Shown here in pieces: positions 23,670-35,300 of a stretch of DNA of 64,000 nucleotides. Each line of letters begins with the position of its first letter. The first letter of the stretch is position 1. The notes beneath the pieces are model-generated. The model was given only the letters and a program-made list of their open reading frames with translations, ran no database searches and was not told the origin of the DNA. The stretch comes from Ceratotherium simum simum. Its lineage: Eukaryota; Chordata; Mammalia; Perissodactyla; Rhinocerotidae. Made by a program: the position numbers and the translations under genes. The stretch lies in assembly GCF_000283155.1 (NCBI RefSeq), contig NW_004454216.1, forward strand, positions 14,468,072 to 14,532,071, read 5' to 3'.

Positions 23670-25000
23670 CAACATTACCTGAAGTCTCTAGAAAGACCTG
23701 AGGTCTCCGTCTATATATTGCTTAGGCATTTCATATTCAAGATGTTTAAATTTTTAAAAATTATCTAAATTGTCAAGTTATCTTCCTGTTTTCTATGTAT
23801 AAGGAGAGTGGGATTCAGTGAAAAGTGATGTTAAACCTACTCCTTCTTTAATTCCTATCTTCACTAATGGCATGTTGGGCGATTAGAAATTGAAAAGCCA
23901 TTTTGACTTCTCCTTTACATCTCTGTTTCCAATGAGTCCCCAAGTTCCATCAAATGTACTGGCAGAGAGAACAGTCAGGATGGTGGAGGGGGATTCATTT
24001 CTTCTCTCCATTCCCACTGCCTCTGCGCTCAGAGTCTGCAGTTGGTGAAATGGTGCTCCTCTCTGTGTGAGGGTACCTGTCCTTAAAATTAACAAAGTTC
24101 TACTAAGAGAGTCCATTTAGCTTTGACTTCAAATTCCAGACACCAGAGTCAATTTATAGTCAACAGTAAATGAGTTGTTTTTAGCGCCCAAACTCACTTT
24201 CATGGAGCTTGCAAAATGGCATCTCAAACATTTACAATGATCTAAGAGGCGATTGGTGAAATGTTTTGGCACCAGCAAGTCTGGCAGGCAGCCCTCAAGA
24301 CAAGCAGCATTTCAAGCTATATCCTACTTGACTTTCTCTATTAGAAGCCCTGTGTGTGGGAGAAACAGGAAATCTGCGCAGCACTTTTAAAGCAATGTGG
24401 TGAATTATAAATTAATGAGGCTTTAGTATGGGAAGGGAATAACATCTGCAGAAGAGCGGATTTCATAAAGACAAAAGGGAAAAAGGTTTCCCTTAATAAA
24501 ACATAACCTTTCTGCATGCACAATCAATTCTCAATTAGTCATACCAGAGAGAGTATCCACCACAGACTGTCAAACGGTCTCACTCTAACGGCTTCCTTCC
24601 CCCCACACTGTTCTCTGATTCTGCCTCCTCCCACCCCCCCAATATGCTCCTTGAATTAATATTTCCAACAATTTTCTTTAGTCTCTTTCTGCCATCAAAA
24701 AAATCCAATTGACTTTTTATTTCTATAGAGCCTCTACTGCATGGTACAGCTTTTCCTCCCACAGTTTCCTGCCCCTTCTCTGCCCAAGTCTAATGCTTAG
24801 TCAATCAGAGTGGGTAGGAAGCCAGAGGAGAACAGGAACTAAGAGGAGAAATGATTTTCCTAGGAGGTTCTCCAGTTCCTTCTTTATACCTCTTTAATGA
24901 GCAGACAGCAGTGAAGTCATCATTTTGGAAGTTCAAAGAGACTACAGGGAAATTTGTTGCAGTGATTTTAAAATTCAATGCAATAGTCATGGATTGAGTA
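23670..25000. other. Unassigned non-coding DNA, part possibly conserved
   Basis: No gene or assigned repeat. 24180-24540 is complex, non-repetitive sequence with TAAATTAATGAG and CAATTCTCAATTAG cores and looks like a conserved non-coding element, which only a multi-species alignment could show. The 77-codon minus frame at 23883-24116 has no known domain. Confidence 0.4.
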
Positions 25001-25179
25001 CTTGCTATGTGCAAAGTCTTCTACTAGGTACCACAAAAGAGAGAACCCTAAAGGGGCTTACAATCTAATTAGAAGAAAAGTAGAAGACAGTTTTACAAGT
25101 AACCATGACATACGATAGGGCTTAGATCCTGGTATCATCACCAATTTATTGTCCATCTAAAGCAGGCAGGTGGCCATTC

Positions 25180-26050
25180 AGTAATTTCTTCAGAAGACAT
25201 TCACTGAACATTCTCTATTTGTCAGATGCTGTGTAAAGCTCTGGGGATATCAAGATGAACAAGATAATCCCTCATCTTCACAGTCTATTAGGGAAGTAAT
25301 GTGAAGAAACAAACAGTTACAAACATCACGATTAAAATGATCATTTACATATAGAACACATGGCTATATGGGCACCAAAGAGAAAGTTTCTATCTCTGCC
25401 CAGAAATGGGCAGCAGTGCCAAAAAAGTCCTCACAGAGAAGGAGAAGCGTCTTGAAGGGAGAGGAGAGAAGGGAATTTCACACTGAAGCAGCAGGAAGTG
25501 TGAAAGAACCTTCTGCATTCTGGACGAGTTCATAGTTCTGAATGATGAGTGGACTCACAGGATTTGACAAGGATGGGGGGAGATGATAAGAGATAAAACA
25601 GGGAAGAAATATAATCCTGGAAAGCTTTTGTTATGTGTTAAGCACCCAGCAGAGTGCCTGGTACACTACAGGTGATAACTTTTGTATGAATAAACGAGTG
25701 AATAAGGGGTTTGGCTTTTATCCTAAGGGTGTTGCATATTTACAGAAGGATTTGCATTTGGGAAAAGTCTACAAGAGGTGAGTGGAATGGCTGGATTGGA
25801 GGGAATGAGATTGACGGTAGAGACCAGACAGGAAATTCCTGCAATTGTCCATGCAGGATGACATGAGCCCCAAATAAAGGGACAGTTGAAAAACTGGAGC
25901 AGAGCTATTTTAGAAGTGAAATGACATAGCTTTTTGAATAACTGGATGCAAAGAGGTACGAGAGAGCTCAAACATGAAGATGTTTTTCAGGTTTGTGGTT
26001 TGGATAATTGAGTAGCTAGGGGTGCCCTTCATCTAGATAGAAAATCCAGG
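25180..26050 (-). mobile_element. L2 copy, minus strand, with a foreign plus-strand tail inside
   Basis: Read on the plus strand, 25200-25300 is the L2 3' end in reverse (TCAGATGCTGTGTAAAGCTC; TCACAGTCTATTAGGGAAGT). 25710-25860 is the ORF2 C-terminal region in reverse (GGCTTTTATCCTAAGGGTGT; AATTCCTGCAATTGTCCATG). At about 25630-25705 a plus-strand L2/MIR-like 3' tail is embedded (AAGCACCCAGCAGAGTGCCT). A nested insertion is inferred. All frames are broken. Confidence 0.6.
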
Positions 26051-26059
26051 AAGAAAAGC

Positions 26060-26790
26060 TGGTTGAATACCCACCTTAGTCACCACATGCTCAGCAGAGA
26101 GGCCTGAGGTATCTATTTGAGACACATTTTATTTTTATTTAGGTAATTTTAAAATAAGCTTAAACATCTAGTTTACCAATCCAACTTAAACAAGAAATTG
26201 AAATAATTGAGTAGGTAGGTGTTCACAGAGCAGTAAGAAGTGATAGCCAATAGCTTATTCAAAGAAAGAGACAAAAACAAACAAAAATTAAAAAAAAAAA
26301 CCAACTAGGACACTCTTTATTTTTGCCATGCTTAATGACATTTAACATTTCTCTACATGTTGGAGTGGAATCCTGCCTTGGCCCACATATGTCTGGCTTT
26401 CTTACAAAAGTCAATGGAACACCCAGTTTCACTGACAGGTAAAGAACATGGTCCTCATTTAAAGAAGCAACATAAAACCACTGCATTCACAGTTCTTTCC
26501 AGACACAGTAACCTTGAACTCGTTATTGCTTAATATACATCAAGCATACAGTCAAAATAACATCTTAAGATTGTACAATGCTTTGCAATTCCACCATTCC
26601 TCCAAAATTTATCTCTGAGTTGAGTCCCTAGTGGCAGATGTTGGTCTGCACTGGGTTAATTCAAGTATAAAGTTCTCTTTTTCTGAACTGCATGTATAGT
26701 AAAGAAGGCTATAATAAATAGCTCTAAGAAACTAGCTTTTTATCTTTATAACGAGCACGTTGTTTAGGAGGTTTTTTAGCACAATACCAG
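26060..26790. other. Unassigned AT-rich DNA
   Basis: Contains a short A-rich run near 26290-26300. No gene or assignable repeat was seen. Confidence 0.45.
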
Positions 26791-26794
26791 GTAT

Positions 26795-27160
26795 CCTTTC
26801 ATTCATTCAAAATGTATTTATTGATTATCTATAATTTTCCAGTCTCTGTGCAAGGTTTTGGAGATTAAAAGATGAATAACACATAGCCACTACCATTAAG
26901 GAGCTTTCAAAACCTTGGAGGGGGAAGATGACTAAACAAATACTTATAGTACAACGTTGTAAGTGCAATGACAGCAATGAGTCTCAATTGACAGCACTGC
27001 AGAGGAGGGGCACCTAACAATGCCGTTCTGGGACCGCATGAGGGATTTCTGAGCAGTGTTTCAAGTCAGCCATGTGAGGAGTGGCACAACATTCCTGGTA
27101 GAACAGAGGGTATGTGGGAAGACATGGAGACTCTAGAAAGTTTTTCTCAGACTCTAGAAA
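26795..27160 (-). mobile_element. L2 3' portion, minus strand
   Basis: It opens with CATTCATTCAAAATGTATTT and TTATTGATTATCTATAATTT, continues with CTCTGTGCAAGGTTTTGGAG, and later has AACATTCCTGGTAGAACAGA and GTATGTGGGAAGACATGGAG, all in the reverse order of the L2 3' end. A 21-base tandem duplication sits at its far edge. Confidence 0.65.
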
Positions 27161-27169
27161 GTTATTCTG
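27128..27169. repeat. 21-base tandem duplication (two units)
   Basis: AGACTCTAGAAAGTT followed by TTTCTC in the first unit and by ATTCTG in the second. The two 21-base units differ at two positions. Confidence 0.9.
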
Positions 27170-28375
27170 ATTCTTCCGCACAGCTGAACACGGGAACTTG
27201 CAGCACATCTGATATCTCCCTGTTTTTTGTGGACTGCTAGTCACTTGTGCTTTCCCCCAGCAGATGGACAGAGCCTCATAAGACACACTTTGTACTAATA
27301 TCATCCCCAGCCTCATCTTACTGGTTTTACTTATCTGTGTCCTGATTTCCTTACTTTCTTAACATTATTTTAAGAAATCTTTAAAAATGTATTTTATAAG
27401 GAACATTAAGTCCTTTGGCATTAGGCAGAGTATAGATAAATAAATAACTCTAATGGAGAGTAGGGGGTGGCTTACGGTAGTAGTAACAGCATTTACAACA
27501 AGGCAAATAATCCCAAATGCCTGGAACGGCCCCTGAGAGCATCAGTGTGTAACTGACATTCATGATGATCACCCATAAGTCATTAAGACAGGTTCAAACT
27601 TCGTATGTTCTATATAATAAAGCACATTATTTTTGAATACTCAGATCATTTTTAAATCGTTAATTTTGTAAATATGTGTGTGTAAACATACAAACCTTTA
27701 GACAAAGAGAAAATCTGCCTCCCTGGAATTGTTACTCCCTGAAGGTCACAATAAGCAGAAGCCTTCACGTGTTTGACTTAGAAATAGTTTTATTTTAATA
27801 TAATATCGCTAAAAATCTACCTATGGACCCTGCTGTATTCAGATTAAGAAGAACTGTATCACCATTCTGTACTTGAATGGGTTTGGGCTGAGTGCATATC
27901 TACGTCTAAAATACAAACAGGAATCCAGGGAAACCCAGGTACTTGCTTGACGAGTCTTATTCAAGCTTGAACAAACAATTACTACACAAGCTATGAATAT
28001 GCTTTTGCTGAAAATGCATAGAAAAACAGCAGGAAAGGATGCTTTGTACCTTATATAATATTGAAATCATTTGTAAGGGCTCAATTTAGAGAAGAATGTA
28101 CCAGTATCTATTTGCATTTTGTCATTGGCAATTTGTAACTGTTTAAGTCATTCAATTTATACTTTTATGTTTGTCGTCCATGTATACCATTTCTACATTG
28201 CCTTTCCTAGATTTTGAACTTATCATCTCTAAGAAATATTTTTTATGAAAATCAGAACTTGGGTAAATATTATCATACACATAACCAAGCTTATAAATAA
28301 AATTTTAGTTTAAATAGTGTAAAAGACAAGAGTTTGCCTTAACTTCTTCAAGTAATTGAACAAGAGTTTGTTGTT
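27170..28375. other. Unassigned non-coding DNA
   Basis: No gene or assignable repeat was recognised. Confidence 0.45.
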
Positions 28376-28390
28376 ACATGATAAGTCATT

Positions 28391-28405
28391 CATTAAACAC
28401 ATTTT
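28391..28405. repeat. Target-site duplication, left copy
   Basis: CATTAAACACATTTT, identical to 28615-28629. Confidence 0.95.
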
Positions 28406-28614
28406 TTTTTTTTTAAAGATTTTATTTATTTATTTATTCTCCCCCCAAAGCCCCAGCAGACAGCCGCATGTCATAGCTGCACATCCTTCTAGTTGCTGTA
28501 TGTGGGACGCGGCCTCAGCGTGGCTGGAGAAGCGGTGCGTTGGTGCGCGCCCGGGATCCGAACCCGGGCCGCCAGCAGCGGAGCGCGCGCACTTAACCGC
28601 CAAGCCACGGGGCC
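28406..28614 (-). mobile_element. ERE-type tRNA-derived SINE, minus strand
   Basis: Poly(T) then (TTTA)n at the left is the reverse of the 3' tail. The tRNA-like head is at the right, with a B box (reverse of GGTTCGGATCC) at 28554-28564. It is flanked by a perfect 15-base target-site duplication. It closely resembles the copy at 40753-40957, so both come from one fairly recent SINE subfamily. It is CpG-rich compared with its surroundings and produces paired false frames on both strands. Such SINEs are transcribed by RNA polymerase III and moved by L1 machinery. Confidence 0.95.
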
Positions 28615-28629
28615 CATTAAACACATTTT
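28615..28629. repeat. Target-site duplication, right copy
   Basis: CATTAAACACATTTT, identical to 28391-28405. Confidence 0.95.
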
Positions 28630-28849
28630 AATGAGCATCTACTGTGTGCCAACACCATGCTAGGTGCTATCTAGCAGTAAGCAATGAGAAAGAGCTATTC
28701 AGAACTTCTCTTTCTAATGGGATATCACTGAGAATTACCAGTTGATAAATGAAGGAGCCAGGACTGGAGCACAGGCTGATTGACTCAGGGTCCATTTTCT
28801 AAGCCTTTGAGATACTCAGCTTCCCATATTGAAAGATGAAGTTACTGCA

Positions 28850-29020
28850 GAGGAAAGCAGGAGAGACAACACCCTGATGACATACTTGAGCACCTGGATC
28901 CAGCCATGCCTGGTACCCTACCCTTCTACTTCCTAGTACTCTAAGCCAATAAAGTCTCCTTTTTCTTAAAATAGTTTGTCTACTGTTAGTTGCTACTAAA
29001 TGAGACCTATCTAACAGATA
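28850..29020 (+). mobile_element. LTR-like 3' fragment (probably ERVL/MaLR class)
   Basis: CTGGATCCAGCCATGCCTGG, CCAATAAAGTCTCCTTTTTC and TTAGTTGCTACTAAATGAGA follow the 3' end of an old LTR that carries a poly(A) signal (AATAAA) and ends near 'gacctatctaacaga'. The same type of end occurs at 42120-42250. The exact family was not identified. No viral coding sequence is attached. Confidence 0.5.
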
Positions 29021-29091
29021 ATCTCTTGGATAATCTTGTGCAATTAGTCTCTATGGGTATGAATAAGTTAAGGGAAGTATTATTTGATAAT

Positions 29092-29197
29092 AGTATTAGT
29101 TGATAACAAAAGCAAAGTGCTTGTCATAAATCTGCTAGAATTTTCAGAATTACATTTTTAAAAAATTATGAATATAATGTTATCTCCCTTTTAACAA
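29092..29197 (+). repeat. Unidentified dispersed repeat, copy 1
   Basis: About 105 bases closely matching 32202-32308 in the same orientation, including identical TTGATAACAAAAGCAAAG and GCTAGAATTTTCAGAATTA. No known family was recognised. Confidence 0.8.
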
Positions 29198-29204
29198 GGT
29201 CAGA

Positions 29205-29390
29205 GTGTGCTCTTGAGCAAATTATTTACTCTCCCAGTTCCTCAGTTTTCTCATGTGCATAATGTGGAAAATAATAGCACATAGGGATGATTTGGCAATA
29301 AGATTAAATGAAATAATAAATACATATTTTTATACAAAAATTAAAATGTAGCTGGCAAATTAAAAGTACTCAAGCATAACACAAATATGA
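29205..29390 (+). mobile_element. MIR SINE fragment, plus strand
   Basis: CTTGAGCAAATTATTTACTC, CCTCAGTTTTCTCATGTGCA, AGATTAAATGAAATAATAAA follow the MIR core and 3' half in the forward direction. Confidence 0.7.
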
Positions 29391-29394
29391 TTAT

Positions 29395-30370
29395 TATAAC
29401 TATTAGTTTTCTCAAAGGGGCTTATGGTCCCCACACAATTACAGAAACACTCCCCTATGCTTTCAGGCGTATTTTCTCTTAGAAGTTATATGGGACAACA
29501 AATGATTGGTTCCAAGTATTTTAAATCCTTCTTAGAACGCTAAGTGGGTCTACGTGAGGTGAGATTGGGAGATCACAATTGGCCTACGGTGTTGGGAAGA
29601 TGAGGAAGATGGTATGACATCTGCATACCAATTTTGGTAGAATTTCTACCAAAATACCTCTGCTTCCACAGAGCATAGGGGAGCGACGTCGAGGAATAAT
29701 ATGGGGTCTCAGTCCCTCCTAGAGGGAAAGGAAGGAAAGAGAAGAGAGATTCCAAGCATGAGGAGCAGATAAGGAGAGAAAAATCCCATGACGGTGTGAT
29801 TTAATCGGTGGAGTATCTCAACCATTACCTGGAGTGGCTACTCTATTATACCCGGAGCCCCTTCAAATTGATAAATCAGTGGTAAATACTCATGGAACTA
29901 TTGTTAATAGTTTTTGGGAAGCAATAAATAGCGCCCAGAAGGCAGTAAACATGTAGAACACTTTAGGCTTCAAAGACACAGGGACCTATCACACTTTGTT
30001 AATGAGAGATGTGATAGTGTAGCATGACAGACTAATTTAGGTTCAATTGGCAGAATTTTTAAAATTCATCGTTTGGAAAAAGACAAGAAAATAATCCTTT
30101 GATGAAAGTAGTAGGCTGCCATTGAGGTTTACAAACACTGCCACTGTTCTCTTGATTTTCCTCCTGTTTCTCATTACTTTCAACCCATTAAAATTTTTTG
30201 ACAAACGTAAATCCTATAAGGCTGATCGGTTTGATTAACCTAATAAAGAAAAAAGTCAGTCACTTATCACCCTTCACCTGACATTGACATAAAGTCTTTA
30301 CGTGGCACAGTTCCTGGGTTTTGTCATTTGAAACAGGGCAAGGGATTGCTGGTAGAATGAACAGGCTTGC
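29395..30370. other. Unassigned non-coding DNA
   Basis: No gene or assigned repeat. A perfect 11-base inverted repeat with a 1-base spacer lies at 29632-29654 (TTTTGGTAGAA-T-TTCTACCAAAA). Confidence 0.45.
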
Positions 30371-30379
30371 AGTGCAACA

Positions 30380-30700
30380 GATTAATTAAGCAGCTCTCAG
30401 GAATGATATTGAAAGGTAACTGATTAATTGAACATTGAAGCCATCTAATCAAATAGCAGACACAATAAATATGTTTCTTCAGAGACAAATTATGCTCTGA
30501 TTAGCATATTCATTTATACCGTTGAATTAACTCTTTATGTGCTTTTTAAGCTTTGCTTAGCTGGTAATAGCCACCTGCTACAGATTCTCTTTCATGTAAT
30601 TCTAAAAACGCCTGGTGAACATGCCTGTATTCCTTCAAGATTTGAGCAGTTTATTCATTAAATATGCAAACTTTCTGTTCACAAACAAGGTGAAAAATCC
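30380..30700. promoter_or_regulatory. Candidate conserved developmental enhancer (homeodomain/POU-type sites)
   Basis: This repeat-free block carries closely spaced motifs: ATTAATTAAG (30381), TGATTAATTG (30421), CTAATCAAAT (about 30445), ACAAATTATGC (30485), and ATTAGCATATTCAT (30500), the last resembling a POU octamer site. TAAT cores and a POU-like site spaced within 130 bases are typical of vertebrate developmental enhancers. The functional role is inference, since nearby genes and conservation cannot be seen. Confidence 0.35.
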
Positions 30701-31009
30701 ACTGAATATTATTATTATTCCACGTAACCTGCAGTCAGGCAAAGCATACAATAGTATTGAAGATGAATCAACAAGAATCTATTTTTGCTGAACTCAGGGT
30801 TTAATAAGAAAAAGAGGATATACAGTTGGGAAAATATTAATGGCAAAGATCCACCAAGTGATTCATATATGAAAATACGTCTTTTGAGCTGTGAAAACAC
30901 GATTATTATTTTTTTTTTCATATGAGCCTGTGGAAAAGATGGTCAATTTACAACCAAGAAGTTTCAGTAAAACAAAGGGTGCCCTTAAATCAGGGCAACC
31001 GGGGGAAGA

Positions 31010-31560
31010 CAAATTCAGAGCCTAAAGCAGTTCATTTGTCCTTACACTGGCTTTCCTTTTGCTTGCACTGAAACCCTGCCCCCATTTTTGACAGCCAGGC
31101 AGGACCCAGTCACCACAGCTGTGCAGCTCAATGAATAGCAAGTCTGCTCCCTGTGCCTGTGGATGCTTGTCATCAAAGGGGGTCTGTCACCCTCTAGTCC
31201 AGAGGCGAGTCCCCTGCCAGCCTAGAGGAACAGAGCTTCACGGGGGAAGGGCAGGAAACCCCAGAGATAAGAAACATGGCCTTGTCAGCAGCTGAGCACG
31301 GGCAGCTTGAGTCCTCGTGCAGAGTCCTGATTGGATTCCTGTGTCAATGACTTTCTCACAGAAGTTCAGCCTGCACCTCAGGGAGAGCTCTCCAGGAGAG
31401 AGGTCCTGGGAAGGCCTCTGCCGCCACAGATGTCATGTGGAAAACTGGATGGCGCCATGGTTACTCATCTCTCTAAGCTGAAATTGGCCTGAAAGGCGGT
31501 ATCACGTGTAGAGGCAAGATGTCACAGAGCTCTTAGCTGAAACGGCATTCAGAAGATGAC
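31010..31560. other. GC-richer single-copy-looking block
   Basis: Base composition changes clearly from the AT-rich flanks to a mixed, CAG/CTG-rich sequence. No repeat family and no long open frame were recognised. It could be a regulatory element, a non-coding exon or an old unidentified repeat. Confidence 0.35.
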
Positions 31561-32200
31561 TGGAATTGTTCTTTTTAACAGGGACTAAAGAACTGCAAGG
31601 GATTTGCAGGAACTTAAAGGAATTTGACCAGATCAGTCACTAACCGACCGATAATCTTATACTACATAACATTTTACATACTACTTCTTTCTGTTTATAA
31701 AACTTTCCACTTTAGGATTTTATAGAAGGTGGAAATGTAGTAAATATATATACACATGAATATATATGGTAAATATAAATACATGAAAATTGGTTTAAAT
31801 CGATCAGAAAAAGCAGGTCTCTAAATTCGAACTAAAATGCTTTCAGGATTTTTCTGAAACACTTACAGTTCAGCTTCAGATGACACTTAAATAACTAACC
31901 TCGCCTCTCAAAAAAAGAGTCTCCCATACCATTAGAACTTCATAATCGCAACTGCTTTTTGTTGTTGGTGGTGGTGTCTGTATATCAAAGGTTTGTGTTA
32001 AACACATCCAGTTGCAGAAATCTAGAGATCTATATGAAACAATATAATCAGAATTATCAAACATCTTCCTCCTCGTATTTTTGGTCTACTCTTTAGAACA
32101 TTATAAAGAGAAAAATAAATACATCCTTTCATTCTATTCATACGTTTATTGGTAACAGTGTTATGAAAGAAGATTGAACTCCATTCCACTGCCAAACACC
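31561..32200. other. Unassigned AT-rich DNA
   Basis: TATA-rich runs near 31741-31790. Nothing else was recognised. Confidence 0.45.
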
Positions 32201-32201
32201 A

Positions 32202-32308
32202 GCATTACTTGATAACAAAAGCAAAGCAATTGTCAAAAACATGCTAGAATTTTCAGAATTATATATTTTTAAAATTATAAACATAAACATCTCTCCCTCT
32301 TATAAGAC
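32202..32308 (+). repeat. Unidentified dispersed repeat, copy 2
   Basis: Partner of 29092-29197; see there. Flanks on both sides of the match are unrelated between the copies. Confidence 0.8.
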
Positions 32309-35300
32309 ACGTGGTGATTTACCTTTAAAAATATACTCGTTCTCTTTAAAATTCTGAAATCCACTCCTGCACTAAAATTACAAGCTTTTTACATCCTTTC
32401 CTCTTAGCTAATCCTTCTAAATTTCAAAGATAAAAATTACCTGTTCATTACTTAACCAACAGTTACTGTATCTGAATATGCAGAAATTATGTGATAGAGT
32501 GGTTTGATTTATTTTATGTCTTCAGTGTTAATTTCTCTAATTTTTGTTGTTGTTGTTGCTCTTTGAGCTCATTATAAAAACTATTATTGTCTTATAGACT
32601 AAGATGAATGAAGGTCACATAAATAATTTATTTCATATATCATACATCAAATAAATTGTTGGTTGTCTCCTGGATATACTTGGAATGTATGAGCCATTAA
32701 AAAATATATATATATATATATATATATAATTTCTTTCTAGAGATGCTTTGAATATTCTCAAAGGAAAGGTCATTGTTCATATTTATGAAGACAAAACAGG
32801 TTGGTGTCATGATTTATTATGATATAAAACTGCATCAGTGATTGCTTACCCGACTGCTTATCTGTAAAGAAGAGGGAAAGAGAAAAAAGCAGGAAAATAA
32901 AGAGCATGAATACATTTGAGAGGTATATATAAACTAAAACTATATTATTAAGCATTTTGGTTCTCATTGTGACAATAAACACTTTGTGCACGGAGGGTCC
33001 TGATTTAGATAGTTACGGCATTTTTAATTACTTTTTAATCTTCAGAACAAATTTTAAGATGTATTTTGGGGCCTTTTTGAATTGATTTTACATTAGACTT
33101 GGTCAATATTTTTGTTTACTTATCGAAAACAAAATTACAATACCCTTGTAAAAGTAAGCATAACCACCTCTATTTTGGATGCATTATAACAAGCAGCATT
33201 TCTTGCTCTCTGATGGACAAATCACATGGTTCTTATAGTCAATTTTTTAAAAGACCCGTTAAGAAACTAGTGGTAGTTTAGTTTTATATGAAAGTTATAA
33301 AATTACTTCAGCCCTTACACTCTGCTATCCAATTACCCTAGATTCTCTTTATCACATCAGGAATGCTGTTAAAAGTTCAGTCTATGTTTTTGGTACTGTG
33401 ACAGCAGTCCTCCAAATTGGGTATGGATTGAATGAAAGTAGGCATTAAAGAAACATTTGATTTATCTTTCTAATACTGTGAAAGCAGGAGAGTTTTGAAT
33501 GTAGTTCAAAGAATGAAAGCTATAACTGGCAGGATTTGAAATTACGTATGTCAGCAAGTTTATATGTAGAACTATTTGAAACTTATCTACGCCTATTTTA
33601 AATAGCAAAGACATTTCATTCTACATTTGCCCAGTGTTTAAGATCCAAGCCTCCAGATATATGTTTTATTTTAATTTTAAGAGAAATTATTTTAAGTTAG
33701 GTATATTTTTATGTATTTCCTGGTTTAAAAAGTCTATTATTTTAGAAAAACCCCAGCTACAATTTCAAATAATGAATTATTAAATTCTGTTGTACACCTT
33801 TTATTATTATTCAATGTCTTTTAGATAGTCATGGTTTAATTCCTTGGTTCTCAATATTTTTTCAGCTTTTAGAAAGATCATTTGCACAAGATACTTGGCT
33901 CAGAAACACTGCACACGCACAGTAGGATTTTCAACAGAAGTGGAGGGAACGGGGAGGAGGCATATCCGATCTGGAGCAAGCTGGGGAGGGAGGAAGGCAG
34001 CTTGAAAAAAAATACCTCTAAGGATCATGATTTAACCCCAGGAATATATGCTTGTCCTGATGTGAAAATCAGTGATTAGATGGATAATGTTTAGACTTTG
34101 TTCTCCAAATAATACATATAATATTTTAATAGTGTACTTCATATCTTAGAATGAGTGCACTCAAAATAAGAATAAGAAAAAAAATCTTTAAGTTGAAAGA
34201 ACTATTTTTATTAAACAGTGTGACTTCTACCCCTTTTAATAATGTTTTGATCTGTTAAATGCCTCTTCCAATCTGAGAACTTGGAATGTACTCATTTTCA
34301 CAAAATCTTTTTTCCCTTCAATTATTTGATATTTTTCTCACTTATTCTAAGGAACACAGCAAAAAAATATTTTCATTACTCCTTTTCAGCAGAAGAAATA
34401 AGTTTTAAAAATTACTTGGCCAACATTCTGCAATGCTTTAATACAGTTTGAAAATAATAATGCTCGTTCTACTTAAGCCCATGGTGTCTCTAAGAGCTGG
34501 GATGGACCTAAGTGTGTCCTGATAACTCAAACCTAAGAGCCAAAAGAAGGGTATAAAGGCACAAGATGCATGGGTTCTAGTCACATTCTAATTCTATTCA
34601 ACAATACAAAGTCACCCAATCTCAAACCCAGTATCTACCCACCTCTAATCTTTCACTCTTCCCAATACAGTCACAAATATATACAGAGAAAAGGAAAATA
34701 TATTGGTATGTGCTAAACACCCTTGGTTATTTTTTAAAAGCTGATGACAAAGATGCTTCACTTGTAGTAAATAATGAAAATTAAGGCCTAACTATAAAGT
34801 TTTGAAGCTTGAAAATAAGTTCTAAATGTCATTCCAAAGGAACAACTGAAATCACCTACATGCAATGGCAACACCCTGGGAACAAATATATTGCCACTCA
34901 GGGTGACTGCTTAAATGGATGCAGCATTCATTTAGATATTTAAGTAGAGCTGGATCTGCTTAAATACTAATCTTGTTAACTCACTATTTTATAATCATAT
35001 CTCAATATTGAGGAGAAATGCTAAGCCCTTCTTTTATGAACCTTACACTATAAGGAGGATTGGAGCCTGGTACAGGCAAAAAAAGTTTTACAGATGCTTA
35101 GATGATGCGGGAAAAGATGTTTGAAGGTGAATTGTGAAGGGGATGGAATACTATTTCATTTATTGATCACAGGATTTACAAGAGGCAGCTTGGGAAGGAT
35201 GCATTGTCAAGGTCAGCTGCACCTTTAAATGCAAGTTCACACATTACTGACGAGGTACAGCTCCATATGCTTCCTCCTGAAAATCTGTGAAGCCTTTTCC

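Larger units (their letters stand above)
28387..28720 (-). mobile_element. L2/MIR-class 3' tail, minus strand, split by an ERE
   Basis: CATTCATTAAACACATTTT at the left and TAATGAGCATCTACTGTGTG, CCATGCTAGGTGCTATCTAG at the right form one reverse-complement L2 3' end once the ERE and one copy of the duplication are taken out. Confidence 0.65.

Noticed and set aside
28406..28614. Possible functional tRNA gene (intact A and B boxes)
   Set aside because: The head is tRNA-derived, but the body, poly(A)-type tail and target-site duplication show that it is a SINE. A cloverleaf with an acceptor stem was not found.
28356..28631. Paired open frames on both strands with Arg/Pro/Ala-rich products
   Set aside because: They are translations of the ERE SINE, which is CpG- and GC-rich and has no coding function.
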